Source: Choanephora cucurbitarum (Eukaryota > Mucoromycota > Mucoromycetes > Mucorales > Choanephoraceae). From it: DNA of 64,000 nucleotides. The notes beneath the pieces are model-generated. The model was not told the DNA's origin. It did no database searches and saw only the letters and a program-made list of their open reading frames with translations. Where the stretch lies: NCBI GenBank assembly GCA_025331435.1, contig JAIWNI010000018.1:124001-188000 (forward strand). The letters are read 5' to 3'. Below, one piece after another: positions 34,729 through 46,300 of this stretch. How positions within the stretch are numbered: the stretch's first letter is position 1; each line of letters opens with the position of its first letter. A program made the position numbers and the translations under genes.

Positions 34729-35990
34729 ATGTCAACTGATACACTGCGCCATAATGAAGTTAAACCTGAGAATGATGTCAAAGATACAATGAGAAGCAAT
34801 AAAAAGTCCTATGTGCATTTTATAGCCGGAGGGTAAGTTAATAATAGAGTACAATTTTTACTACTTTAGTTTGATATGTACTCACACTATATGTTGATGT
34901 TTGTTTCTTCAACATACGTACACAAATATATACATCTAGTGTGGGTGGTCTAGTTGGGGCTGTATGTACATCACCTTTAGATGTTGTCAAAACTCGATTA
35001 CAGGTAATTTCTTTCATAGATCAGAAATACATGTGCTTAATCAGATACAGTCTACTTTTTATCAACAGGGCATAGAAAGAGGAATACAACACAATGGGTC
35101 AATATGGAGACATTTTTTAGAAACAGGAAAACTGCTTGTGTAAGAAACATATTGCTGAAGATCGTTCGTCTGTCAGCTGTCAGCTAACTACAAATAATTA
35201 GCCAGATCAAGCAGATTGAAGGCATTCAAGGTTATTTTAAAGGATTGGGGCCGAATTTAGTGGGTGTCATCCCTGCAAGAGCTATCAACTTCTACACATA
35301 CGGTAATGGAAAGAGAATTCTAACAGAGCTTAATCAAAACAAAGAAACATCTTTTGTTCATTTGGCTTCTGCCGCAATTGCAGGTAAGCGCTGTTTTTTA
35401 AATAAAATGGATTTTTGACATGTCAGATAGGTATAGTAACCGCAACAGTTACCAATCCAATTTGGGTTGTAAAAACAAGATTACAATTACAAGGAAAGCA
35501 TCGTCTCCATAAAAGCAGTCTAGATTGCACAAAACATATATTCAAAAAAGAAGGTGCAAAGGGACTATTCAAAGGCATGGGGGCTTCTTACCTTGGTGTT
35601 ATTGAAAGTGCAATTCAATGGGTGATCTATGAAGACCTAAAAAGAAAATGGGCGCATCCGCCTAATCAGTCGGAAAATCGATTGACAGTTGGCGGAAAAA
35701 GCGTGCAGGCATGGGCTGGTAACATAGGAGCGGCAGCGACAGCCAAATTGGTGGCTGCATGTATTGCTTATCCACACGAAGTCATTAGAACAAGACTGAG
35801 AGAGCCAGTGCCTGCAAACGGCGTACCTAAATACAAGGGCCTTTGGCAATCATTCAAAATTATCTTGAAAGAAGAAGGTGCCATAGTACTGTATGGAGGA
35901 ATGTCAGCTCACTTGATGCGCGTTGTTCCTAATGCTGCGATAATGTTCTTTTGCTACGAGGCTATTCTGAATACTTTTGGGCAACTATAG
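34729..35990 (+). CDS. RIM2: mitochondrial carrier, pyrimidine nucleotide type (RIM2/SLC25A33-36-like)
   Basis: Five exons: 34729-34832, 34940-35003, 35069-35139, 35202-35383, 35431-35990; 981 nt, 326 residues. Three carrier repeats each show the Px[DE]xx[KR]-type signature: SPLDVVKTRLQ, TNPIWVVKTRLQ and AYPHEVIRTRLR. The PIWVVKTR variant (Trp in the second repeat) and GPNLVGVIPARAINFYTYG are typical of the nucleotide/NAD/folate branch, closest in my judgement to Rim2-type pyrimidine nucleotide exchangers. These bring dNTPs and UTP/CTP into mitochondria and affect iron use. Six membrane helices in the inner mitochondrial membrane are expected. An NAD+ or folate carrier remains possible, so the symbol is provisional. 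Confidence 0.85.
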
Positions 35991-36118
35991 AAGCTTATAT
36001 GACTTTTCTATTCAAGAAAGCTTTTTTAAACAACCAAGCCCAAAGCAAGAAAAAAAAGGGAGAGATAAATTAGACAAAATAAATCAGTACCATTATCCGT
36101 ACCAGAGAAAATAAAATT

Positions 36119-38060
36119 TTAAGACATTAGTTGAGAATCATGATTTTCAGACTTAAATATAGCACCTCGTTTGTTGGCATCAGCCCGTTGGATATCTCTC
36201 AGGGTCCTTTCAGTCTTTTGCTTCCCTTTGTCTTTTGTAGGCATAGTGGAAATTCTGCGCCAAATGTGTAGATTAAATTTTTATCAGACAATCACACTTG
36301 CATTCTTCAACAGCTAAATGACTTTTGTATCCTTGTTCTTTGAGTAATCCAATGAGCTAAGACATCTCCTTTCGAATTTCAATTGAAGATTGCTTTTGAA
36401 GTATAGTATACATAGCCACCGACTGTTTTTTGCTGACCAGACTGAGTAGCCTCCTGATTCTGTTGACTTCATTGCGAATGATGTTTGGTAAATGGCTACA
36501 AAGACCGGTTTCAGTTTGTACCTAAAGAGTAAATGGCCTTGATGGTTCAGATGATTGAGCTTGAGTTGTGGAAATGCCTGTTTGAGCAGCAGCAGATCAA
36601 AAGAATGGATTTATCCAATACCACTTGGCTAATTTACTGCTAAAGTGGCCATCATTGCATGCCTTATGGATACACTTTTTCATTTATAAAGCTTTCAAGT
36701 GGGTAATGAGCATAAGGCACATCTTGCGATTAAGATCTGGCATAATCGGCACACCAGAGAAGATTATGTTTAAGGATGATAAACTGGAAGCTGTTGACCA
36801 ATGAATTGATATTTGGTCTTCAAAGGGATGCACGGTTTGAGGCTTGGGTCAACAAGCAAGCATACATCAATCTCATACTCTGTTAGATCAGCGCATTTTT
36901 CCCACCAAGGACTGATGTGTAAGATCATCATTTTCAAATAGCAAGCTATTTGTCAGACTCTTCATTTCGAATATCTACCTTTTACTAGCATCTTGGCGAC
37001 CATTCCTTAAAGCATCTTTTTCTGTCTTGTCTACTTTTTCAACACTGGAACAACCATCGGGCGATAGTAGTAAAGCAGCTTCTTTAGAATACTTTTTCTT
37101 CTTCTTTAGTTATGGTTGGTTTTTTTTAACGGGGCTTTGCAGATTGTTCTTCATCCAACACTGCTCATGTTTTACTGTTTTTGATCCGTTTTTCATCACC
37201 TACATCCTCAATGGGTCTCTTTCGACTTGGAGCAGGAGCACTTTCAGCAGTAACGTCTTTGGATGTAGCTTGTTTCGATTTCTCTCGGCTCTTTGTAGAT
37301 AAAGCAAAAACAAAGGTTAATAAGTGGTATTGTTAGGAGTTGAATCAAGAAAACAACCTTTATCTTCTGTATAGCAAAGCCCTTGTATGCCTGGATAAAA
37401 TTTTCACTGTTGGCAGCGCGTTGAGTCCAAATGCTACCATCTTTTGTTCTCTTTTTTTCTTTAATACTTTCTCATTCGGTATCGCTCTTTCCTGATTCAT
37501 ATTACGATACAGGCTTAATGATAACACTTTGACATTAGTGGGCTGAACTTTTGGAGACAATTGGCTTTAATCGCTTTTCTTTTTCTGCACGATCTGTGAA
37601 TGTACTAATGTATTCTTTTTACCTAAAAGAAGACAAAGGTGTTCTGAAAATGGACATACTGAGCATGTCTTTTGAATCGCAAACTGGTCCGGAATCATGT
37701 CTTTTGCTCTGAAGCCTTCTGCTGCTTGGAAGTTGATCTGACTTGCGTCCAGCATGAAAGTGTTGTTGCGAAACAAAAGCTTGGCCAGAAGAACAAGAAG
37801 ATCAAAATCAGCTATGAAATGAGATGCACAAAGGATAAGTATGTTCATTTTGACATCAAATATGGTCTTAATTGATTCATTTGAATCTTACTGCAAAATT
37901 GAATCAAATGACACAGTAAAAACAGTATCGTTTTTGTCTTTAGCTTCTTCAGTTCCCAAAATCCTCGGATGCATCTCCAGATGGCATAGGAGCATCTGCA
38001 GAGGAGAAGCAGCCATTGTTTATCGTTCAAACATGCCACCTAAAGACAATGAAAACCATT
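36119..38060 (-). pseudogene. decayed coding region, family not recognised
   Basis: Reading minus, protein-like segments appear in shifting frames: a basic region with SREKSKQATSKDVTAESAPAP and RKRPIEDVGDEKRIKNSKT near 37150-37290, KEAALLLSPDGCSSVEKVDKTE near 37030-37090, IIRNEVNRIRRLLSLVSKKQS near 36440-36490, and MPTKDKGKQKTERTLRDIQRA ending at 36119. They keep one orientation but are broken by stops, so this looks like a dead gene or transposon with a basic, nuclear-type protein. I see no catalytic motif and cannot name it. Confidence 0.4.
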
Positions 38061-39703
38061 GACTTTGTCTGACTTTTTTTTTCTTACTTAAAATGACAAT
38101 GTCATATCTACTTGTGCAGCCTGCCATACAGCTTACTATCATCCAATTTAAACCAAGATTGCTTGTTATTACAATGGGCAATGGCCTAGTAAGAGCGATA
38201 TGATACAGAAAAGAATAGCGTATGTTGTAAGAAGTTGAGCTAGCATAGTGTGAGTGATAGCTTCTGGGAGATCACGAGCTGCTACTTGATAGATCAAAAT
38301 ATAATTGACGCATCTACTATTACGATACATCAGAACCTTCGACTGTTTCTAATATGTCAACGCTTCGCCTCTTGCTGATACAAAGACAGCTTCAGTACCA
38401 GACAAGCCATCTAAATTTTCTTATCGCTGATAAAAAATACATAGACTAGATCACTATCTCCAGTGGAACAAGAGAAGGAATGCAGTAAGTTTATTGTATT
38501 ATCATAATTATAGATTTTAGTATCGCTTAACGAAATTTGGCATTTCTTTTTTCAGAAGCTTCGCTCCATGCTAACAACTTGATTGATTTCTATTGCAAGC
38601 AAATCACATGATATTATCTGGGCTGTAATAGAAGCCTGTGTGTTGATCGCTTGTTGTATCTGCTAACGAAAGCTGATATTGCATATTACCTCTAAAACAA
38701 CTTAAAGGCCTACTACGGCTTTCTAGAAGCAAAGCTGGCCAATATTGAATAAGAGAGAGCAACAACAACAACATCCGAAATTGACTTCTGTATCACTTAC
38801 TCAATGATTAGGGAGATAGATGAGAAGCTAAGCGTGGTAGCATCCAATTGATTACACTTTCAGGTTAGATGATTGTCTTTTAGCTCCTGTTGGATTTTGT
38901 TCTTGTCCGGATATTGCCAGTTCGTATTTCGAAAACTCCTTTGTCTCCTTTGTCTCTTTGGTTGAGCCAGCTTCTGCTGATTTGTACAATGCTGAGAACA
39001 GCTATAGTACTAAAGAAGCTGAAGAGATCTGTTATACTGATTACCTTGAGAGTACTCAAAACATAATAGTTTTTTCAAATGTGTTTATCAGCAGAAGCTG
39101 GACAAGATAGGTCTGATATGTTTTCTTTGTACATTTTAGGAAAAACAGAAGATATATTGAAGAGGTCAGTTGCAGATATCAGTGATACTGACGACGCCTC
39201 TGCTTCTCCTTATCAAAGACAGGAATCTGTTTGCTTTTTCTTCTTGCTATTTTTGAAATACTATTTTTTTGCTGATTACTTAAAGTTTTCTAAGTTTTTT
39301 CTTTTTTGCGTCTTAATTCGTTAGTCATTTAGATTTATTCCACCCTCTGAAATATGGAGAGCTAGTTTATAACTAAGATAAGATAATAATAGCTCTATTG
39401 GGGGTTAATACATAATGAATAAAAGAGTATAGAATTTATCTTATTTTTGCTAGTCTCTCTGCTCACGTTTAGAATTGGAACCAAAGAGAAAAGCAAAAGT
39501 AGAAGTACATTGGATAATTTATAGGTGTCAGTAGTAGTACAAGAAAGGAAAGGATAAGAAGGAACAAGGTTTGTGGGGTGTACCTAAGCTTCCCTTCATA
39601 TCACCTCTCATAACCTGAGTTTGAAGTTTGTCATCTTCATTTGTTGAATTCCAGTTTTTTATTTAATTTTTCTTTCATTTTTCCTTTGTTGAAATATCAT
39701 AGG
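38061..39703. other. intergenic with weak coding relics on plus
   Basis: Mostly unreadable sequence. From about 38880 to 39110 the plus strand reads an open acidic segment (SCPDIASSYFENSFVSFVSL and ESTQNI) that may be another decayed fragment, with a small frame at 39079-39324 in a different phase. No functional gene is supported. The last 150 bp lead into the SRA1-domain gene. Confidence 0.35.
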
Positions 39704-40374
39704 ATGACTCTACCACCACTCCCACCACCACCTCAATCAAGCAAAAATCATTTACCACCACCTCCATGCAAATCTGATTTTAGAACAGCTGTGATAGAGA
39801 ACCATTGGGTAAAAACAATAAGATGCAAAGAAAGTTTCTGTTTTGTAAATAATATTTTCTTTGTCGATATCTTTTTAGAATGACCCATCTATGGAGGTAA
39901 GCTAATTCATTCCGTCTTCTTGAATGCTTAAAAGCTAAACAATAGGACGATTTTGCAGATATTTCGAAAAAATACAGGCAAATCCGCAAACAATGAATTG
40001 AATTACGATGAGATTTCGAAAATTTTCAAAGCTAAGCTTGATCTGTGTAAGGCGACTTTTGACAATGGACCCCAAAAAAGAATTCTAGATGATACAGAGC
40101 GCCGAATGAATGTATTGTTCACCGAGATAGACAAAAGGAGTTTGTCAGACAATGTTATAGAATCACTTGATACTTTATCTCAAGGTAAATAATAATGGTG
40201 ATATCTTATTTTGAAAGCTCAATATCTATATGAAAAAAAGCCTTAGAGAAACAAGAGTATACCAACGCAATGAAAGCACACACTCAGTTGATGACAACTG
40301 CATATGATAAGCACGGAAACTGGATTGTTGGCCTTAAAAGGCTGATCGACTTGACCGAAAAAGCTCTTGGCTGA
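39704..40374 (+). CDS. SRA1 (steroid receptor RNA activator) domain protein
   Basis: Four exons: 39704-39808, 39879-39896 (18 nt), 39959-40184, 40247-40374; 477 nt, 158 residues. The N-terminus is proline-rich (PPLPPPPQ, LPPPPC). The C-terminal helical bundle (about residues 50-158) matches the SRA1 domain: ISKIFKAKLDLCK, RILDDTERRMNVLFTEIDK, then YTNAMKAHTQLMTTAYDKHGNWIVGLKRLI. In fungi this domain occurs in small proteins and at the end of Sec31, the COPII outer coat; the human protein is a transcription co-regulator. The exact role here is unknown. The acceptor at 39958 rather than 39945 is chosen because only it keeps the frame open. An in-frame ATG at 39641 would add 21 residues. Confidence 0.8.
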
Positions 40375-40800
40375 ACTTGAGTAAAAGTTCAATAAACAAA
40401 ATAGAAAGTTTATGAGGTTTACTTTTTGTTGGGAAAAAAGTTACAAATGCTTTTTGTGCAAAAGATAGGAATAAGGAAGCAAACCGACGTATATCAATTG
40501 ACTCATTAGTCAAGTGAGCCTTCTGTAATTAGGTCTGAATTTTAGCATGCATAATGTCTGACGCTAACAGTCTTTTCTTTTCAATACTTCCGCATTTCAT
40601 TGTCATCGAGTCCCCCTTTTATCTGCCCTTTCTTGTTCCTGAGATGGTCAAAGTAATACTTGCAGTGAATGTTTAGCATGACTTTCGAGGTGTGTGGATA
40701 CTAAACGTCCCCTTTCTTTTTGTTTGTGACTTGTCTTGAGACAGACAGACAGTCAAAACAATTTTTCATACTAAAGAATAAACCTTCTTCTGTATTCAAC

Positions 40801-42495
40801 ATGTCACCAAAGCCTACTTGCGCTGCCATTGACTGTAAAAATGAGGCGCACTTGCAGTGCCCTACTTGCGTCAAGCTAGGTAAGGACGAAGGATCCTTCT
40901 TCTGTTCTCAAGACTGTTTCAAGAAATCTTGGGTATGTTTTTAAATCTGACTCAATGATCACTTCTAACTTCAACCTAACCTTACGTAGGGCACACACAA
41001 AGCTGTTCATGGCAACACTAAATGTAAGCTAGTATATACGCTCTCAACATTCGCTCGAGCAATGAAAAAAATGGCATTGGTAGAAGAAACTTACTTTTTT
41101 TTTGACGGGTTACAGCTCCTTATGATCCCTTCAAAACTTTCAAATACACCGGCCCTCTCCGTGCTGTTTATCCTCTTTCTTCTCGCCGAACCGTCCCTGA
41201 GCATATTCCTAGACCTGATTATGCTGAATCAGGTACTTGAAATCACATTTGGATATAATATTATATGAACTACTACTAAGCATTATGACAGGTTTTTCCA
41301 AGTCAGAATATATGGCCAGAAGTTCTGATATCAAGGTTTTAACTCCTGAGGAAATTGAAGGTGTCAGAAAGGCTTGTGCTGTAAGTAATTGGGTATTTGG
41401 TTTTATATCAATTGGGCTGACGTTTCATATATATCTAGATCACCAAAGAAGTTCTCGAAATTACAGCCAAGGCAGTCCGTGTTGGCATTACTACCGATGA
41501 GCTTGGTAAGAGAGAGTAGAAATGGGTATATATATACATCGTATTGAAGTTTCTCTCTTTCTGTCAACATAGATCGTATTGCTCACGAAGCTACTATTGA
41601 GCGTAATGCCTATCCTTCTCCCTTGAATTATAACTTTTTCCCAAAATCTTGTTGCACGTAAGTCTTAGTGTCTTCTCCTATATGTTGTTATTAACTTTCT
41701 CCTTTCAATTATGCTTAGCTCTTTAAACGAAGGCAAGAAATATGAATTAGCTCAAGATGTCTGTTTGTTAATCGTATTTTTCTCTAAAATGGTATAGTTA
41801 TCTGTCACGGTATTCCTGATCAAAGAGCTTTAGTGGATGGTGATATCATCAACATTGATATCAGTTGTTTCTACAATGGCTTCCATGGTGATACAAATGC
41901 TACATATTTTGTAGGTAATGTTGATGAAGTTGGCCAAAAGCTTGTCAATGTTACTCGCGAATGTCTTGAGAAATCCATCGCTGCTGGTAAGACGAAGTGA
42001 AATGAAAAAATCCGTTAGCTGATTTACTTATGATTTTGATATAGTTAAGCCTGGCATGAGATACCGTGACTTCGGCAAAATCATTGAAGACCATGCCACA
42101 AAGAACGGATTCTCTGTTGTCCGTACTTTTGTTGGCCATGGTATTAATCAGTTGTTCCATTGTGCACCCAATGTGCCTCATTATGCTAGTAAGTCAGTCT
42201 TGATAAGCTCTTACGCCTGTACTCACATAGTTGGTTGAAATTAAGATAACAAGGCTATTGGTGTCTGCAAACCTGGCCATGTTTTTACCATTGAGCCTAT
42301 GATTTGTGAAGGTGTCCATCAAGAAGTTTTATGGTAAATGCTTGATAGGCTTCCCTTAAAAGAAATGTCCTTTTCTAAATTTGCATGATATTTAGGCCTG
42401 ATAATTGGACTGCTACTACCAAAGATGGCAAGCGCTCTGCTCAATTTGAACACACACTTTTGGTAACTGAAACTGGTGTTGAAATTTTGACATAA
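40801..42495 (+). CDS. MAP1: methionine aminopeptidase type 1
   Basis: Eleven exons: 40801-40932, 40990-41023, 41116-41232, 41292-41380, 41439-41505, 41573-41657, 41719-41732 (14 nt), 41798-41986, 42045-42188, 42246-42333, 42396-42495; 1,059 nt, 352 residues. The N-terminus holds the ribosome-binding zinc finger of eukaryotic type 1 enzymes (Cys pairs CAAIDC, CPTC, CSQDC, then His). The catalytic domain has [29 protein letters not shown] (two metal Asp), [10 protein letters not shown] (His), FTIEPM (Glu) and [10 protein letters not shown] (Glu). It removes the initiator Met from nascent proteins. The intron after the 14-nt exon has a GC donor. Confidence 0.96.
41733..41797 (+). other. GC-AG intron in the MAP1 gene
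   Basis: The 14-nt exon ends GAAG and is followed by GCAAGA; the acceptor is TATAG|TTATCTGT. The join gives the invariant NEVICHG. No GT donor in the right phase exists nearby. Confidence 0.85.
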
Positions 42496-42831
42496 TTTCA
42501 CTCTTAGTCTGCAGCCTTTTTTTAATGTTATGATGTATACAGCAGCATGTGAGGAAAGAGAAAACAAAGATGAGATGATACGAAACGAATAAAGAAATAG
42601 ACATATTACTACAAACAAAGAGTACGTTTGTAAGGAAATATAGGTTAGGTTTGTCATTGGTTGTGTTTAGAGCTACAACAATGCAAGCTGAATTTTGGTG
42701 GAAGAAGTATAAGCCAAGAAAGCTTACGTATAAGAACTCATTTGAAGACATTAGCTATACTACTGGCCCATCAGTCTGCTTGTGTAAAATAAACCATTTG
42801 GACGACTTAATGGCTCATCAAGCAAATGAAT

Positions 42832-43061
42832 AGTTTTACTTTGCCTGCTCTCATAGAGAAAGCCAGAAAAGAATATGATAGACCTGACTACTCTCTTTCG
42901 CTTCTCTGTATATCAGGGACCTGTTGCAGTGACATCTTCAGGGGAAGAGAGAAGAGACCACGTATAGAGCTAAGTCTGAGTTTTTTGAAACAGCCTCTAC
43001 ATTTTACCATATCAGTCTACAAGAGCGAATCTTCAGATTCTCCGCTGTTGTAATACATCTT
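42832..43061 (+). repeat. left inverted arm, outer part
   Basis: Inverted copy of 49807-50036. It includes an open frame of 75 codons from 42826 to 43053 with no recognised family. It ends exactly where the Ty3 element begins. Confidence 0.85.
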
Positions 43062-43363
43062 TAAAATAAGTATGAAGTCGGTAGTTTATTAGGAGCCTTC
43101 TGATTGGCGGGAAGATTTAATAGAGGAAGTTAAATGGCAATATTTAACTAGAAATAAATCTACAACTAAGACTTGTATTTTTCACAAAGATAAAGATAAT
43201 GTTTTATTGATAAAAATATATTGTCTATTTATACTATTCAGAGTTGGTTATAACTGCGGTTATACTGCGGTTGTTCACTGCGGTTACAGAAGGGTAGAAT
43301 AACTGCGGTAAAGAAGTAGGCTTATTGAGATTCCGATTTGTAACTAAGTCGACTCGCGACATC
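43062..43363 (-). repeat. 3' LTR (302 bp)
   Basis: Identical to 47932-48233. On the minus strand it starts TGTCGCGAG after at most two further bases and ends TTATTTTA. It contains repeated CTGCGGTTA-like boxes (about 43253-43320, plus strand). The Gag-Pol stop codon lies inside it. Confidence 0.93.
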
Positions 43364-46300
43364 CGGGGGGTTCAGAAAGGCAATGTCCTCATTGACAGGA
43401 TGATACCGTTTGAGTCTTGAAGCGTGAACATTTGGCCACAGCTTGTTTGTCGAAGCTTCATGAAGATCATAGCGGTCAGAGGAAATAACTTGTACTATTT
43501 TGAATGGACCGCGATAGCCACGAACGAGTTTAGCGGCACGACCAGTGGAAGCATTGGATTGAACCGGAAAGTCGACCAGAACCAAGTCGTTGATCGAGAA
43601 GGAAGGAGTAACACGATGTTGGTTGAAATTGGTTGCATTCTGGGCTTGAGATTGTTGGTTTTCGAGCTTGATTATTCCTAGTGCGCGAGATAAGAAGAGC
43701 TTGGTTTGCTGTTCATACTTTCCAACCGAGATAGTCTGTACACCGAAATCAGGAGTGGCAAGCAACCGGGCTTCACGACCATGGACTATGCTAAAAGGGG
43801 AAAACTTGGTAGCATCATGAATGCTGCTGTTGTAGGCCAGTTGAAATTCATTGAGGTGTTCGTCCCAGGTATTCTGATGATGGCCTAGATCCATAAAGGA
43901 GACAATGAGATTTCTAAGCACAGCCATGAAGCGTTCTACAAGACCATTGGATTGTGGATGGTAGGCAGGTGCGAATTTTTGTTGAATGTTCAAGTGCAAA
44001 GAAAGAGTCTTGATAAGGAGGCCGGCATATGGAGGACCGTTATCACTAAGAATTGAGCGCATTATGCCATGTTCTGCTATGACTTTGCTCAAGCATTTGA
44101 CGACCTCGACATCTGTGTTAGACGGTACGGCTGTAACAATCACGTAGCGAGAGAACATACACTGGACAACTATGACATATTTGTTGCCGGATCTAGAGGG
44201 AGGCAGAGGGCCGAATGTGTCAATGGCTATAGTGTCAAAAGGATGAACTGGAGGATTTGTGTGTATCATGTTGGTATGCCCGAAGGTATGGTTTGACTTC
44301 TTGACTTTTTGGCAAACTTGACATTCCTTGACTTTGTTCTTCACCCATTCTTGCTGACCAGGAAAGTAGAATAGCCTTGCAAACCGTTGTAAAGTACGCC
44401 CGATACCTAGGTGGCCTGTAGTGACATTGCTGTGCAACAGTTCAAACATTTCATTCCAGAGCGATTTTGGTAAGACTGGCCGGGAACGAAAAAAGAGGAC
44501 ACCGGACTCGTCAGAGAAATCGACAGGTAAAGTAGCAGCGCGCAAGTCTTGGCAGAAGGCATCAGCATCTTGAGCCGAACGTAAGGTAGCAGTGTCCAGA
44601 GAGCAGATCAGAGGGGTAGCAGAGGCAATAACGGGAAAACGGCTAAGTGCATCGGGACCAGCATTCTTTGAGCCAGGGCGATAGATAATTTTAAAGTCGT
44701 GTTGCTGCAGAGAGAGCGCCCAACGAGCCAAGCGGCCACGAAGATCTGAGTTCTTGTTTTGAAGGAATTGGAGAGCCTGATGGTCAGTAATGACAGTGAA
44801 TGGAGTGGCGGTTAAATAGTGTGCAAATTTCTTGATACCCCACACGATGGCCAAAGCCTCTACCTCGGAAACACCATAGTTACGTTCAGCTGGAGTAAGG
44901 GAACGAGAAGCATAGGATACAGCATAGGCGCGATTATTGATGGGATCCCTTTGACAGAGGATAACACCAATGCCCGCTGAACAAGCACCGTCTGTGTGGA
45001 GTTCGAAGGGGGACTTGAAGTCAGGAAATCGGAGGACAGGAGCGGAGACCAGCCTGCGTTGGAGATCCACGAAAGCATCTTGATGTTCAGCGGTCCAAGT
45101 CCAAGGGGTATCCTTCTTGAGGAGCTGATTGAGAGGGGCCGAGATTACCGAAAATCGACTAATGAAAGCTCGATAATAACCTGCGAGACCAAGAAAGGAG
45201 CGAAGGGAGTCGACATCCGTAGGGACAGGAAATTTATCGATAGCCATAGTCTTGTCAGGATCAGTGTGTAGACCCGCAGGAGAAACCACGTAACCGAGGA
45301 AAGAGATCTTATTGCTACCGAAGGTACATTTCTTGAGGTTGGCCGTCAGGCGAGCCTCGCGCAATCGAGAAAGAACAGAACGCACATCAGCTAAATGTTG
45401 CTCGAAAGTAGGAGAGAATACCACAATGTCATCAAGGTAAACTAAACAGACTTGCCACTTCAACCCAGCTAAAACCGAGTCCATCAATCGTTGCATAGTA
45501 GCGGGAGCATTACAGAGACCAAATGGCATGCGTACAAATTCGAAGAGACCTTTGCGACAGATAAATGCAGACTTGGCTTTACTTTCAGCATCTAATTCAA
45601 TCTGCCAGTAGCTAGATGTGAGATCCAAGGTAGAGAAATAGCGTGCGTTACCTAGACTATGGAGAGTGTCATCGATGCGAGGAAGAGGGTAAACATCTCT
45701 TGTAGTTATTCCATTTAGACGGCGATAATCGACACAGAAGCGTGGGGAACCATCGTGTTTCTTGACTAACACTACAGCGGAGGCCCAGGGAGAATTGCTC
45801 GGTCGCACAATACCTTGTTGTAACATTTCATCAATCAGAGTATTAATAGTCTCGTTTTCTGCAGCAGATGTGCGGTGTGGAGGTTGTGAAATAGGTCGAT
45901 GATCGCCTGTGCTGATGTGGTGTTGTACCAAAGGAGTAACCGAGGAAGGCACAGTGTTGAAGCAGTCAGAGAATTCACCAAGCAAACCTTTCATAGCATC
46001 ACCTTCAGACGCGGATAAACCTTCGCCAATAGAACGAGAGAAATCTAAGGACGGATTGGCGGTTGTTGGTTCGAGAGCGTCTAAAGAATGAATACTAGAG
46101 GGTTTATCAGAAATATAAAACAATTCAGGAGACGTTTGCAAATACTCGAAAGAAACAATACGTTGACCTTTATTTAAAACAACTTCTTTGTTATCAAGGT
46201 TGGCCACCTTCACCGTGGCGATGCCATCATGATCAAATTCCACTACACCAGCCGCGACAGAGAGTAGTTTTTCCAAGGCCTTGTCAGAGGGTGTGGACAC

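Noticed and set aside
39945..39958. Alternative acceptor giving DDFADISKKYRQIRKQ in the SRA1 gene
   Set aside because: This frame meets a stop after 16 residues; the acceptor at 39958 leads into the conserved SRA1 domain. Alternative splicing cannot be excluded.
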